In this document: one piece after another, positions 24,037 to 35,896 of the stretch | How positions within the stretch are numbered: position 1 is the first letter of the stretch | Layout of the letters: each line of letters starts with the position of its first letter | NCBI GenBank assembly: GCA_025738555.1 | Contig: JAOVFP010000011.1 | Location: 620,001 to 684,000, forward strand | Source of the DNA: Cyathus striatus | Lineage: Eukaryota > Basidiomycota > Agaricomycetes > Agaricales > Nidulariaceae | Direction: 5' to 3' | DNA length: 64,000 bases | Made by a program: the position numbers and the translations under genes | The notes under the pieces: generated by a model | What the model saw: only the letters and a program-made list of their open reading frames with translations | What the model was told of the DNA's origin: nothing | The model's database searches: none

Positions 24037-25161
24037 TTATGATTTTTGGTTGGAAGTGGAAGGCAGAGGAACATTTGTTTCCCTTGAGCTTCGAGATCCG
24101 GCGAAGACATCACTATAATTTAGAGGAAGTGTTGCTTCTCCTTCGCTTCGGCTTTCGAGGCCTATAGAACCAGCATCTAACTCTCGCCGAGGCATAGAAG
24201 ATGGCACATAGTAAGAACCCCTTCTCCCATTCGAGAGCGGAGGTTCTGCTGTGGATGGTTCTACTGGAAGGTCTCTTCGTTTATGAATGACTTCTCCAGA
24301 CAGATTGGAGTGAACCATGCCTGTTAAATTAATAGCAGATAAAACTGGAGTGCTGGTGGCATTGGAATATCCCATATCGGGTCGTAAATCGAATGACTCT
24401 AGTATTCTGTCATTCCCTGCTGTTTGTTCCTGGTTGAAAAGCAAAGCATTTTGTTGTTGTGTTGTTACCAATCTGGACTTTCGTTTTCGAAGGAACCATA
24501 TTACTAGGCTTATAATTGCTATCCCAGCGATCAATCCAACTACACCCCCAACTATACTCCGTACTGGTATAGATGCATTAGAACCTTGAGAGGTCCCTAT
24601 CGATATAGTGGCCCCCGGCGAAAAAATAACAGTGGTTCTCGAGGTGAAAGTGGTCAATGCTATCGATGAACTACCAGAAGGGTCAGATGAAGATCCTGTC
24701 ACGCCGTTCGTTGGCAAAGTACTCGATATTGAATGTTCTGAACCAGATGTTGTCATATTTAAAATAGTTGCGTTAAACGCGATGCTATTGACGCCTAGAA
24801 TAGTATTACCAACTGAATCTACAGCTTCAAAACTGACAACCCTACAACAAAATTAGTCTCGTTTATATATCCATTGTTAAATTATCATACCCTGGAGTCG
24901 CGTTGAGTAGTACTTGTATTTCAAGTGTGGATTCTTGGGGTAAAGTGACAGTACAATTTGGAAAGCTGGTGCTTGTGGGTGTCGGCATGATAGTTACATA
25001 GCTAGGAACATAATGAACAATCATATTTTATGGATTCAGAATAGTGCCTACTCAGGAAGGTCCCCAGGACCTGACGTAGTCGGGTTAGTCCAGGTAACAG
25101 TAACAGTTCCTCACGGTGTAATTTCGCTTGGGGTTACGGCTAGGTTCATCATCTGTGGCAT
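24037..25161 (-). pseudogene. Family 1 membrane protein, copy 5 (stop codon in exon 1)
   Basis: Model by homology: complement(join(24037..24841,24891..25001,25052..25161)). All splice sites and the long exon are intact: Ser/Thr stalk, helix (GVVGLIAGIAIISLVIWFL), RKRKSR and the whole tail with SYYVPSSMPRRELDAGSIG and a changed PLNYSDVF motif. The only clear lesion is TGA at 25111-25113 (minus strand) in exon 1, where paralogs read ACACCTGGAGGA. Translation from the normal ATG would stop after 16 residues. A sequencing or assembly error is possible since the rest is clean; otherwise a very young pseudogene. Note also that Pro to Leu removes the PPxY consensus. Confidence 0.75.
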
Positions 25162-26285
25162 GGTAGTAATGTACGTTGAATGAAGTAGTCTGCTAAAGTC
25201 CACTAGTCGTTAGCATTTGATTATTCGTTCAAATTCATGTAAACTGTTCTCACTGATTCTAAGTAAGAAAAACTTAGCTTCAAGTTCGGCTTTAGGTCTT
25301 CCTGGGATATCACTTTCTATTTGACTAGATGATAATAAGGTGGTAGGATATAAAATGTTAGGGAGAGAAGGATAAGAGCAGGTTTGATATAGAATTTGGA
25401 TGCCAGTGTCAAGTTATCACGAGAAGGAAAGAAACAGCGACGAAATTCTGCACACCATTTAATATTTCCAAGGCATTTCAACTCTTACAGGAATTAAATC
25501 GATCAAGGCCTGTGCGATGTATGTCAAGAAGCCCGTAATAAATGATGAAGCAAGAAGGAGATGCATACCTGTCTAGTCCAGGTTCAGTACTGTAAAACTG
25601 TGGGAGGGTGGTCAGGAACATACTATATGTAGGGAATCTGAAGCCAAATAGTGTAGATCAACAAGGTCCTAAATACTTTTCATTGACTTTTATTTGCTTT
25701 TTATTCCTACTTTATGTCGATGGCAGTGTCACGTTGAAAACATCTAATGATTTATTAAATCAACAACAGTTTGTTCTCAAAAATACTATGATAGAAACAA
25801 AACAGTAAAAATTTGAGAGTGATTAGAAATCTTTAATAGAGCGTAAGTACGCACTGCGTACATACTTATCGTATTGCACCGTGGAGTGTGGTTGGCTAAG
25901 AATACAAGGATAGGTCCATCCGCTTTGCCGAAAATGCTGGCCACAGCCATCAGTTGTGCACTCATGTTTGATTCCAAATCAATTATTATTAAATTCAGAC
26001 GTGGCTTCAGACTTAAGTTACGATATAGTACAATACATTTCATTTACGTGTACTGAGACAATAGTAATCACAATGTACGTCGAGTTTCATTCTCTGTGTA
26101 GTAGGGTTCCAGGTCTTATGGTAGGAGGGGAGAGTTGAGTTTGGTTCTATTTATATTTGCACACTGTTTGTACGCTATGCTACTATGATGGGCCCCCCTA
26201 GCTGCAAATGATAGGATGGTTTTACGAGCCTGGATCCTGTATGATTTCCCTACCTTCCCCCTGGTCCCTGTCTTCCTACACTTTT
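25162..26285. other. 5' region and repeated flank of copy 5
   Basis: Leader intron and exon near 25230-25340, then the family flank. The flank is intact up to cctacacttt (26276-26285), where the inverted-repeat element begins. In the paralog at 60290 the sequence continues as cacctaaccgctcg. Confidence 0.5.
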
Positions 26286-29106
26286 AGGTAAATTAGTATA
26301 ACTATCAGGGTTGGTGAGCAATGTGGAATGCACAGTGACAGGCAAATTCAAATTCTGAATTGCCGACTGAGTGTTTACTTGGAGCTTGCAACCATGAAGG
26401 AATTAAACCCTTCAGTATGGAAACCTGGTTAAACCACCTGGAGCACCATGCTCAGAAGCATCAAAATATTTCATGCTCCGAGTGATGGCTGCTCAGCAGA
26501 TCGCTTGTGCCTTTGCTTAGATATGTGCTCCAGTAATGAAATTCAGTAGCAAATCGCCTCAGTGAGGTTTTTCACTAGGTGGTTACATAAGCATGATCAT
26601 GAGTGTCATTTACTTTGTAGAAATGATGCTCATGATCTGAGAGATAGACTATGGAAACCCAAACCACCATGCTCAGAGGCATCAAAATATTTTGTGCCCC
26701 AAGCATTGGCTTCTCAGCAGATCATTTATGCCTTCACCTAGATATGAATGCTCAGGTCAAGATATTCAGTAGTGAGTTGGATAGAAATAAACCAAGGAAA
26801 GCTGGTAGTGCATAGATCTTCTTATAGTTACACATTGTCATTGTAAGTATATAGCTACAAATTACCAGTGAGTTATGATTGGGAATTAGTGTGCATAGTA
26901 GATTTAGAACAAGTTAATAATAGTGCTGCAGATATTAATATGGTGGCATGCAAAAAGAATGAGTGTGCCTATTTGTCAGAAGCAGTAAAAAGGAATCTGC
27001 TCTAAAATCACAAATACTTGCTTAATATTTGTGTAACTTTGTATACTTGTACTATATATGCATAAATTTTATTTATATGAGTTATATGGGTAAAGAAGTA
27101 AAAAATTTGATGTCTGGTAATATATATATTCAATATACCAAAAATGCGGAATATACTGCACCCTTTCAACCAACTGTTCATCAAATTACACCGTGATGAC
27201 AATGAACAGTTGGATCCTCTGTTCAAGGGTCAGTGTGATGTGTGACAAATTGAGGATATATTCATCACTAAACAATTTTCAGCTAAATTTTTCACAAAAA
27301 GCAATGATTTTATTTTATGATTTTAAATATTTCCTTGTACCTCTGTTCATGGGGAGCTGTGACACATGATGAAACATATATTTGTTCAAGTTCATAGCAT
27401 TGTGTGGTGTGTTACCGAACAGTTGGTCAAAAGGGTGCAGTAACCCCAATTAACCACATTTTTGGCAGCTGAATTTACTTGATAATACCACAATCTGAAT
27501 ATAGATATTTAGTGATATATCTATACTTGTTTTATGTTAAGTTATGTGAGGAAAAAATAAAAATTGGGTACAGGAGAACCCAAACAATCTGAGGGTATGA
27601 AAAGCATATGTTTTATTATTTAAGATATATCTTCCTAACCAAGCAAGGTAAGTACATACTTAAACTTGTAATATACTTTTAGAATGTAGTAATATAGATG
27701 AGTGGAGAATTGTATTGAACAGTCAAGATATAGGCTTGCTAGATGTAAAAGTATATAAGCAAAATATGTAAAACAGCATGAATTTGTTACAATAAATAGC
27801 TGGAATTACACCTTCATACTATTGGTGAATATAGGCATCTACAGTTAAAATGTATACTAAAAATATTATAAGCAGTGAGCATCTAGTTAGTGAGATAATA
27901 TCTGATGAAGTTCGAAAATTTGACTTGAAATACAAAAAAGAAAGCATTTTTGGGCCAAATTCTCAAACATCATGGGACATTGTCTCAGCATTTAGACACT
28001 CACTGCTTACAATACTTTTAGTATACATTTTAACTGTAGATGTCTATACCTACTAATATTATGAAGATGTAATTCGAAGTATTTCTTGTAGAATGTCTAA
28101 CATAAATTCATGCTGATTTACATATTTTGCTTATATTCTTTTGCATCTAGCAAGCTTATATCTTGTCTGTTCAATACAATTATTTTCCCATCTATAGTAC
28201 TACATTCTAAAGTGCTACACAGGTTTAACTATGTATCCACCTGGCTTGGTTAGGAAGATACAGCTTGAATAATAAAACATATGCTTTTTATACCCTCAAA
28301 TTGTTTGAGTTCTCCTGCACCCAGATTTCATTGTTTCCACACATAATTTAATATAGAACAAGTATAGGTATCTCTATATATCCATATTCAGATTGTGGTA
28401 TTATCAAGTAGGTTGATCTGCCAAAACCATGGTTAATTGGAGTTAATTTTCGCATTTTTGGTATATTTGATATATATACTACCAGACATCGAATGTTCCA
28501 ATTCTTAACCTTTATAACTAATGTAAGTAGCATTTATACATATGTAGTACAATTATATAAAATTACATGAAAATTGAGCAAGTATGTGAGATTTTAGAGA
28601 AAATTACTTTTTGCTACTTTTGAAAAATAGGCATGCTCATTCTTTTTGTATGCAACTGTATAGCTATTTACTTACATGAATAACTATAAGAAGGTCAAGA
28701 CAGCTTGCCCCAGAGGATGCTAAACCTGACTTTAAAAAAGAAGGCCAAGGTGCAGTCTATCACTCAGGTCACAAGTGTCATTTCCTTTGTAGAAATGATG
28801 CTTGTGACTATGCTTATGTAATCACCTAGTGAAAACCTCACCAAGGCGAGTTGCTACTGAATTTCATTACCAGAGCACAGATATCTAAGCAAAGGGCACA
28901 AGCAATCTGCCAAGCAGCCATTGCTTGGAGTACTAAATATTTTGATGCTTCTGAGTGTGGTGCTCTGGGTTTCCATACTGAAGGGTTTAATTCCTTCATG
29001 GTTGCAAGCTCCAAGTAAACACTCAGTCAGCAATTCGGAATTTGATTTGCCCATTACTGTGCATTCCACATTGCTGACCAACCCTGATAGTTATACTAAT
29101 TTACCT
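26286..29106. mobile_element. Large inverted-repeat (foldback-like) element with nested MITE
   Basis: The two halves are inverted copies: aggtaaattagtataactat at 26286 pairs with atagttatactaatttacct ending at 29106. Pairing can be followed inward through cagggttggt, tttgtagaaatgatgct, the acagttaaaatgtatac block near 27841 and its complement near 28020, to a centre around 27930-27960. The left arm is about 490 bases longer because it contains a nested 285-bp element and a duplicated stretch (26440-26530 repeated at 26660-26750). The interior is AT-rich and codes for nothing recognisable. No target duplication is clear, so its superfamily stays open. Confidence 0.75.
27156..27440. mobile_element. 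285-bp MITE with TA target duplication, nested in the large inverted repeat
   Basis: The termini CTGCACCCTTTCAACCAAC and the complement of the right end CTGCACCCTTTTGACCAAC continue into TGTTC. They are flanked by TA (27154-27155 and 27441-27442). The opposite arm of the host repeat (near 28437-28463) lacks the insert, which fixes the boundaries. Tc1/mariner/pogo-type duplication. Its ends resemble those of the 797-bp element at 42626. Confidence 0.85.
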
Positions 29107-30870
29107 TGTAAATGTAATCGTTCTGTTGAGATTTGGCTGACAAAGCAGCTGAATCTATTGCCAAACAAGCCAATCACATTGGCTGGAACAGAATTGTAAT
29201 TGTATAATTGATCAGAATGAATTAGATATAATCAGAACACAGTATGATATTCAATAGTATAATACACTTCTACTCTATTGTACTGTATCATGACTCACTG
29301 TATATTCAATCTTCCTGGTATATATACCCAGGTAGATACACAAATAATACAGGATCTCTCTCTCTCCTACCATCACTGTGTGTCATCTCTCTCTGAGTAA
29401 ACTCTCTATTTATCTCTGTGTGACTCTGCTTGCTGCTACTTGCTCCTGATTTCTAACATGTTCTAACATACAGTCTTCAGCTATAGTATATACAATGAAA
29501 GCATCTAATAGTGCCACCCTTTCATATTGCTGTCATTCTAATATGTGATTGTGAGGCATGGTTAAAGTAATCATTGTGGAAGCTGCAGAAAACAATATCT
29601 CTATTTAATGATTACAGCTAATTGCAAATTGATGTAGCACTCAGATTGACATGCACACATAGCTGAATGGATCGGCCAATAACTACTGCTGAGCTCCATA
29701 TCAAGTCTGCTGGCACATCTCCAGCTCCACCACTTCAGCTGCCATCATATCCCTAGGCCCAGACAGATAAGCCAAGCAACTCAGCACAGTGTGTGTGTAA
29801 ACTGGAGTGTTATATCAATTTGCAATTAGCTATAATCTACAATTGTGGAATGATGTGCATTTGAATTTTGGACTCAGTTCATTCCCCGACCTAACCAAGT
29901 ATCATTGCCTTTGTTTGTATTGGGGGCTGTCAAACCCAAGACGATATGAAATGAAGTTCACATGCTACCATTATTTCCTTGGTGCCACAAAACACCTAGG
30001 TTTGACTTCCCCTATTGAAGAGTCTCTGCATGGTCAGCAGGTGTGGGAAAACAACTTTTACATGCGAAACGACCGGAAAAGAGACTTTTCAGGCATATAT
30101 TTTCGCTATAATAGCTTAATAATATCATATAATGTATATTCATATCGAGAACATAAGAATTGGCTGAAAAAACATGAAATGTCCAATGCTATGGTGTTTT
30201 TGATCAAACGGAGCATCATAATATATGGGTACCATATAACCATATTTTACAGTGACAGTGTACAGTCCTTTCCCAACAGTACACCACTTCCACTCACGCA
30301 TGCACTATGAAATTGGGTCTGAATGGGAGATACTGACAGAATAGCTCTCCAGCTCAATGATACATCGACGATATTTCCGAGTAGGGTTTGGTGTATGGAT
30401 GAGCCGGTGGGAGGTACGGGCCATATGGACATTGACGACATAGGGTGTGCATAGGGGCAGACTCATCCAGTATTGTAGATCTAGCCTTCATCATTGGTTC
30501 CTTTATCCCTCCTTCATTCTCCTCGTTCTCTCTCTCCTACCCTTGCACTTCTCCTCCCCTTGTCTCCTGTGTCCACATCTAGTTACTGTCATATTGCATC
30601 TCTACCGGCCCGCACCATAGCTTGAGGGAGGGGAAATGTTAAGCATCGATGTGTAACAACGAATGGGCAGAGGAAGAGTTGCAATAGAATTTGATCATTG
30701 GTTTCCTGCACCGCTTCTACAGTATGTTTTATATCTAGCGACAACATGTACACTAATTTAGTATATCTATTGTTTTGTACCCTTATTTTAATACATAATA
30801 TATCATATTTTTATGTAAAATAAATGATTTCAAAGAGCGTGCACTAACTGGTGGTGTCTAAGAAATGTTT
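29107..30870. other. Probable transposon remnants, no recognised gene
   Basis: 29195-29470 looks like a long terminal repeat: a tatatataccc element, a CT run (tctctctctcc) and an end in ttctaacatgttctaaca. Neither a partner nor a target duplication was found. 29807-30310 has a 167-codon plus-strand frame of unremarkable composition and unknown origin; I do not call it a gene. The whole span 26286-31640 replaces the GC-rich repeat found at this place in sister modules. Confidence 0.35.
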
Positions 30871-30879
30871 ACGGTCTAA

Positions 30880-31110
30880 ACTCCGAAAGTGGCGCAGAAT
30901 AAAAAAGTGGTACGAATGAAAAAAAGTGGCGCAAAGGAAAAAAAGTGGTGCGAAGGAAAAAAGTGGCGTGAAGAAAAAAAAAAGTGGCGCAAGTCCAAAA
31001 AGTCGGGAGGGATAGACGAAAAGTTGCACGGAGTATGGTCCCGAAAAAGTTGCGCTGACATCAAAAAGAGTTGGACGATACCGAATAAAAGTGCACTTAG
31101 GCCACCATAC
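30880..31110 (+). repeat. Short tandem repeat with core aaaaagtggcgc
   Basis: About ten imperfect copies of a 15-19 base unit, a(n)gtggcgcgaag or variants (gtggtacg, gtggtgcg, agttgcac, agttgcgc). The strictly A-rich/GTGG alternation gives a Lys/Trp-rich frame (KKWREEKKKWRKSKK), which is a by-product. It may be a subterminal array of an unidentified element. Confidence 0.65.
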
Positions 31111-31640
31111 TAAAGTTCCCCCAAAATCACATATGCGCAATCAGCCTCAGAGACACGCTGAATTGGAGAAGGCAATTAAAAGATATCTGCAGAGAATGAA
31201 TGTAAGTTCCAACGTGCACAAAGGTGAAGAGATGACTATACCAGTAAGAACAGGTAGCTCTAGATATGTAGTGGATACTGAACTTTACGAGTCTGACCAC
31301 TATGATGATATGGCATAATAGTTACTCTTATTTTATATTATACTAAATATATACACTAATAATATACCTTTGCAGTGAATCATACAGCTATATTTTGATG
31401 ATATGATATGATACCTACAGTCTAGAGAGAACAGCAAAATGTGGTGACCATTTTTGAGTGGCTGTACACTTAGTCAGCGGCCGCGATCTCTCACAGCGAT
31501 TGCACCTCCCCACACTTTAGGTGAAGGAGCATGGTTACGCTCGGCAAAAGGGAGTACGGTAACTAGGGAGTAACATTCATCAAATTTGGCGGGCTCCCTT
31601 GATTTTCGTTCCCCCTTGCACCCGAAAGGGCCCTACGTAA
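31111..31640. other. Unassigned, possibly the end of an inserted element
   Basis: A 75-codon frame (31091-31318) and a GC-richer stretch (31470-31640) with gggccc and cgaaagggccctacg. After about 31640 the sequence matches the upstream region of the seven-helix genes. No gene supported. Confidence 0.3.
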
Positions 31641-31990
31641 GTATGCTTCTTAGGAATTGCAACGATGATTTCTAGAGGGCTACTAAGTATATTTCTACAT
31701 GAACGAATTGATGATCTCTGGCAGGTTGACTTTATCATAATCCACCTTCTTAGTTCTGTCAGTTACCACCGCAATGAAAGATGTAAATGCATTTCAAGTA
31801 TACACACGGGGTCCGAGCATGTATCTGTATATAAAAATAGTATGAGAATTGTAGCCACCTCAAGTCCTAACTTTTACCAAGCCAACAATCAATCACGACA
31901 TGATAGACATTTATTCTTGTGATGTTGGATTACTTGCTACGTTTAAAAGCACACTCATCAACCCACCCCCAGTCCTAGCAGCAGACGGCT
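31641..31990. other. Upstream region of seven-helix gene C
   Basis: Homologous to the regions before 21333 and 62301; the likely promoter. Confidence 0.45.
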
Positions 31991-33037
31991 ATGTCAGATG
32001 TCAATCCAGGTCCTATCTCATGTCCATCCACAGCTCTCGATCGTACGGTAATACAGACCTGGGTGGTTGGGGCTATTGTCTCAGGGGTCGGATTTGGAAT
32101 CGTCTGCTTAATCTGCTTTCAATGTGTATTCTTCCTCTCGAAGTCGATACTCACTAGTAAAGAGCAACGTACGCGGAACATATTTCTGATATTTTATACC
32201 GTAGCTATGCTCGCATTAAGCAGCATGGCTATCGCTGCAAGTGCTGCTACTACCTGGAACGCGATTTTGGATTCAACAGGCTTTCAACTAAAAAACACGA
32301 ATTTCTTCAATTTGCTAGGCCCGGTGGGATCCGCCTCATTTGTCTTGACCAACTGGGCTTCTGATGGAATATTAGTGAGTTTTTTCACCCTAGTGCAGCA
32401 TGAATTGACATTGAAGCAACCAACTCAAATGCTCGTTCGGAAGATCTGGAGGTCGATTATCATCTACCGAAATTGCAAGAGTACCATACATCGATATGGA
32501 TGCCGCCCCCTCATATCGGTGTTATTTTGTTACACCTTTGGTATGTAATATTTCAAACACTTGGTTCCACAGGTACTGACATGAAATTATAGTTGTTGGA
32601 ATTGTGTTGATACGAACTGTCTCACATTCAGAATCGGTACTTCAATTTGGTCCAATATCCTATGTTGCAGTCAGCATGTCACTCCATGTCCTAATAACTG
32701 CAACTATAGTAGGACGACTCTCGTACTTCCGTCGCATTTCGATCATCACTCTTGGAAGTGAGGAAGGCAAGAAGATTATTAGCATCATTTCTATGTTGTT
32801 GGAATCAGCAGCTCTTATAGTCGTAGTGGACATACTGTATCAGATCCTGTTCGTTTCGGGAAGTCTTGGTTTGATTATCGCAATGCAGAGCTTCGCATAC
32901 GTACAGGTAATTGATTCCATTTCGTGCAGGTGTTTATGAAGAGTTACTGATGGTATATTTAGTGCATAGCTCCGTTGATGATAATCCAGCGCGTCGCGCT
33001 ACAGAGAGCGTGGACAGGAATTGTTAACGAAAGTTGA
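31991..33037 (+). CDS. Seven-helix membrane protein, copy C
   Basis: Model: join(31991..32374,32444..32540,32593..32906,32963..33037), 289 residues. All three introns keep GT..AG and phase. Same topology as copy B, with seven hydrophobic stretches. The loop between helices 3 and 4 contains IWRSIIIYRNCKSTIHRYG, where related fungal proteins often have a WRCY-like word. Differs from B at scattered positions (for example SDVNPGPIS, SAATTW, LQFGPISY), so the copies are not recent identical duplicates. It lacks the GC-rich repeat upstream that its sisters have. Function unknown; probably plasma or internal membrane. Confidence 0.83.
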
Positions 33038-33584
33038 ACAACTGGATAACGTGTGAGATGGTATATGGGTAGTACATAGTTTTGGAACTATTCTTTTGAA
33101 GTGTTGACGTGGTCGGCCACTGTGTGGGGGTATCAGTATATGATTGGAATAGGACTCGTTTGTTAAAATTAAAAGCAGCGAAGATATATATATATATCTG
33201 AGTAATATATGTGTGAGATGGGAAGTGGTAATATGACTTTAAAATCCGCCACAACGGACCAAATCAATACAATGGATTATCCTGTACACTGTGCCACCGA
33301 CTCTAACACAACAGGATCCCATTGCTATAATAAAGTGATAATGTACAGAAAAAAATCGGTATAGATAGACATGAAATGTCTGAACAGCCTCGCACGCTGA
33401 AGATCCCACAGAATGCCCTATCAGATCACGCCAAAACCAAACGTTCTGTACCATCTTGAAACTAAAAATACACGGGGACATCTTAGCGTTCCAGTGCTAT
33501 TACTATATGCAATACAGCCATGAGGTGCGGTTATAAAAAACTATAGCAAAGAACGTCAATTGAGAATATAAAAGATATTATAAG
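33038..33584. other. Intergenic, duplicated downstream of seven-helix gene D
   Basis: Matches 63346-63870, including a conserved tacagaaaaaaatcgg stretch and an AT dinucleotide run near 33183-33196. A minus-strand frame (33239-33481) is partly conserved at 63556 but has no recognisable features. Confidence 0.45.
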
Positions 33585-33971
33585 ATGCACCGACTTTCGA
33601 CAATCATCCATCGCGTGATCTCACCAAACGCACAGACCACCAAACGCACAGCAAACTTGACGTCTTCTCCACGTCTCAACGCGCTCCGCCATATCACAAA
33701 CCTCAACCAACGACTCTCTACCTTCGTTGCGTCTTCAGCTGCCACTCGTGACTCCCACAACCTCCAACAACTCCCGCAAAAATGCACTCATCACCCTAAA
33801 AATCGAACTTCAGTACACCTCGTCCAAGTAGTCCTCGATCTCCCACAAATCAGACACTTATCATCACCGATATTTTGCTTGGTGATCAAGTACAACCCGG
33901 GATCTGCATGCTTAAATATACTAGACCATTATGAGTTAACGGCACAGGGAACAAAGAAGATGCATACCTAA
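33585..33971 (+). CDS. Hypothetical 128-residue open frame
   Basis: Starts MHRLSTIIHRVISPNAQTTK, rich in Arg/Ser/Thr with few acidic residues over the first 70, which could suit a mitochondrial presequence. A related frame at 22555-22765 keeps these 70 residues with mostly conservative changes but has lost the ATG and diverges afterwards. The C-terminal half here is unlike anything in the other copy, so the true gene may have further exons that are lost. TATAAAAG lies only about 15 bases upstream, which argues against this ATG. Low confidence. Confidence 0.25.
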   Translation: MHRLSTIIHRVISPNAQTTKRTANLTSSPRLNALRHITNLNQRLSTFVASSAATRDSHNLQQLPQKCTHHPKNRTSVHLVQVVLDLPQIRHLSSPIFCLVIKYNPGSACLNILDHYELTAQGTKKMHT

Positions 33972-34991
33972 CTGACTCGGGTCTGGTAGGCATGGGGGGC
34001 TGGGGGGTTGCTGCGTGTTGGCGGTGGTGGTTGCAGTGATGGAGTGGATTGGATTGGAGCGTGAGGTAAAAGGTAAGGAGCACAATATGGCAGGTGTAGT
34101 TAGAGGCAGGCAAGGGCAAGTCATGCTGTGGTGTACAGGTACACGGTATAGTTGCAGTAGGCGAGGTTAGCTAGGCCTGAAGGACAGTGTAAAACAGAGG
34201 GATCTTCCATTCATCCACAGTCTTGAACAATGAATACTCCGTTATGTGCGGAATAGGCGAGCAGTGGTTTGGACGAAGGGAAGACCGACCGTCACCGAAG
34301 ACAGGTCGAGCATTCCGAATTTGGTAAGTTGGCCCCCATGTCGGTCTATCCGGATTGACTAAAACACTGGCTTGGAAAAACCTCAGATTCCCGATGGTCA
34401 GAACCCGAGACGAGAGGGAGGAAAGAGAGAACATACAGTTTCTCCACACTCCCTTTGCCCATAATGCTAATCTTCACACCGGTACTCGGAGACGGGAAGA
34501 GATAGGGGACAGAGGAAGATTTATGAAGGAGGAGGAACGAGGTGACGACGAGGGACGACAGCAGGCGCTTCGTCAGTTGTCAGCATGTCACATAGACTCA
34601 TAGAGTAACAGAGCATCAGCCAATCAGGTTGCAAGATCGTGAGATCCTGAACGTATTTATGAGGTCATTTTACCACCAGGGTCACTGAAACCGCCATATG
34701 TATGTATGTATTGTTCGTTGCATCAAGTATACTTGTCGGCGATACTTAGTCGTTCAAGACTCGTGCTACATGCCATATAACGAAACTATGCCATCTCAAA
34801 GGTATATAATATCTCCATTTACCTTATATCTCTTCTAAGATCTTTAATAGTTCCTTGTCTTGTATACAGGCTCAGAGAGACGCTTAGTTAACTGCTACGG
34901 CATGTCTTCTTAGTCTTCCACGATGCGCAACATTGTCGCACTGGTGGCTGTGGGCTTGAATGAGAACTTTAAACACTGTCAACCGAGTGGG
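33972..34991. other. Intergenic, repeated
   Basis: 34180-34850 recurs at 22970-23700 and 52975-53760. It carries no gene that I can support. It ends at cgagtggg, the target of the solo LTR. Confidence 0.5.
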
Positions 34992-35724
34992 TGTTATGTA
35001 TACTTAACTACATTTTCACGCTCATGGTTTTTCATCTATAAATTCTATCTCTGTCTACTACATTTTACAAAATTCATTACAAAACTGATACATTTTCCAA
35101 TCTCTCATAGCTGTACAAACTACTCATTTTATTTATATCTTGGTTTACCTTCAGAACGACAGAAGTAACCTAAGCAAGTAAGTGTTTATGCAGCTAAAGG
35201 CTACTCTTGCCGTAAAAGGCTATAAACCAACTCGGTTATGTCGACTGAGAAGGCCCTGGAAGCAGTACCCTCTCGAGTCCTGTAGAATACATAGGACTAC
35301 ACAAGAATAATCTAGATATATTAGTACTACAAGGTATATAGCTCGTTGTGTAGATAGGAAAAACAACCTTTTTACTACCTTTCAACTCAGTGTGAACTGT
35401 AAGAATCCGGCACTCAACTTAAGGCTTCGCGCTAAGTCTCGTATCGTTGCTAAAAAAGGGTACATAAGTATTTCATACCTAGTATTGTCGATTGCTGAAT
35501 ATCAACGGATAGTCCAATCGGCGGTAGCCCATGACGTAGCTTGGCTGACTCACGCTTCGAGAACTCAACCCTTACTGAACGTACTAGGCATTCTCGCATT
35601 CAGACACTTTATTACTCAAATCTACACTAAACTACAGGGTACGTTCCGATTAAAAAACTGCTTCGCTAAAACCTTTGTGTATTCACAGGAATACACCAAC
35701 GTCATGTTCTTGCGAACCATAACA
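34992..35724. mobile_element. Solo LTR of an LTR retrotransposon (733 bp)
   Basis: Begins TGTTATG and ends CATAACA, a 7-bp inverted terminus of the TG..CA type. It is flanked by the 5-bp duplication GTGGG (34987-34991 and 35725-35729). The uninterrupted site in a paralog reads ctgagtgggcaacacatcatgttc near 23860. No internal retrotransposon domain is adjacent, so it is a solo LTR left after recombination. The open frame at 35392-35853 runs across its edge and is not a gene. Confidence 0.9.
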
Positions 35725-35896
35725 GTGGGCATCATATCATGTTCAAGCATAAACGAGTACAAAGTACAAAATCCATCAATTACTGACATCCCATTGATTA
35801 TCTGTTTCAATGGTTACCTACATTCAAAATTTGATATCAACATCGACAACTAAAACAAATTCCGTACTTCACGTTATGAGGTATAAAGTCATTAGT

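Noticed and set aside
29195..29470. A second LTR
   Set aside because: It has LTR-like composition and end, but no start, target duplication or second copy; reported only as a possible remnant.
35392..35853. 153-codon frame
   Set aside because: Starts inside the solo LTR and crosses its right end and target duplication, so it cannot be an ancestral gene.
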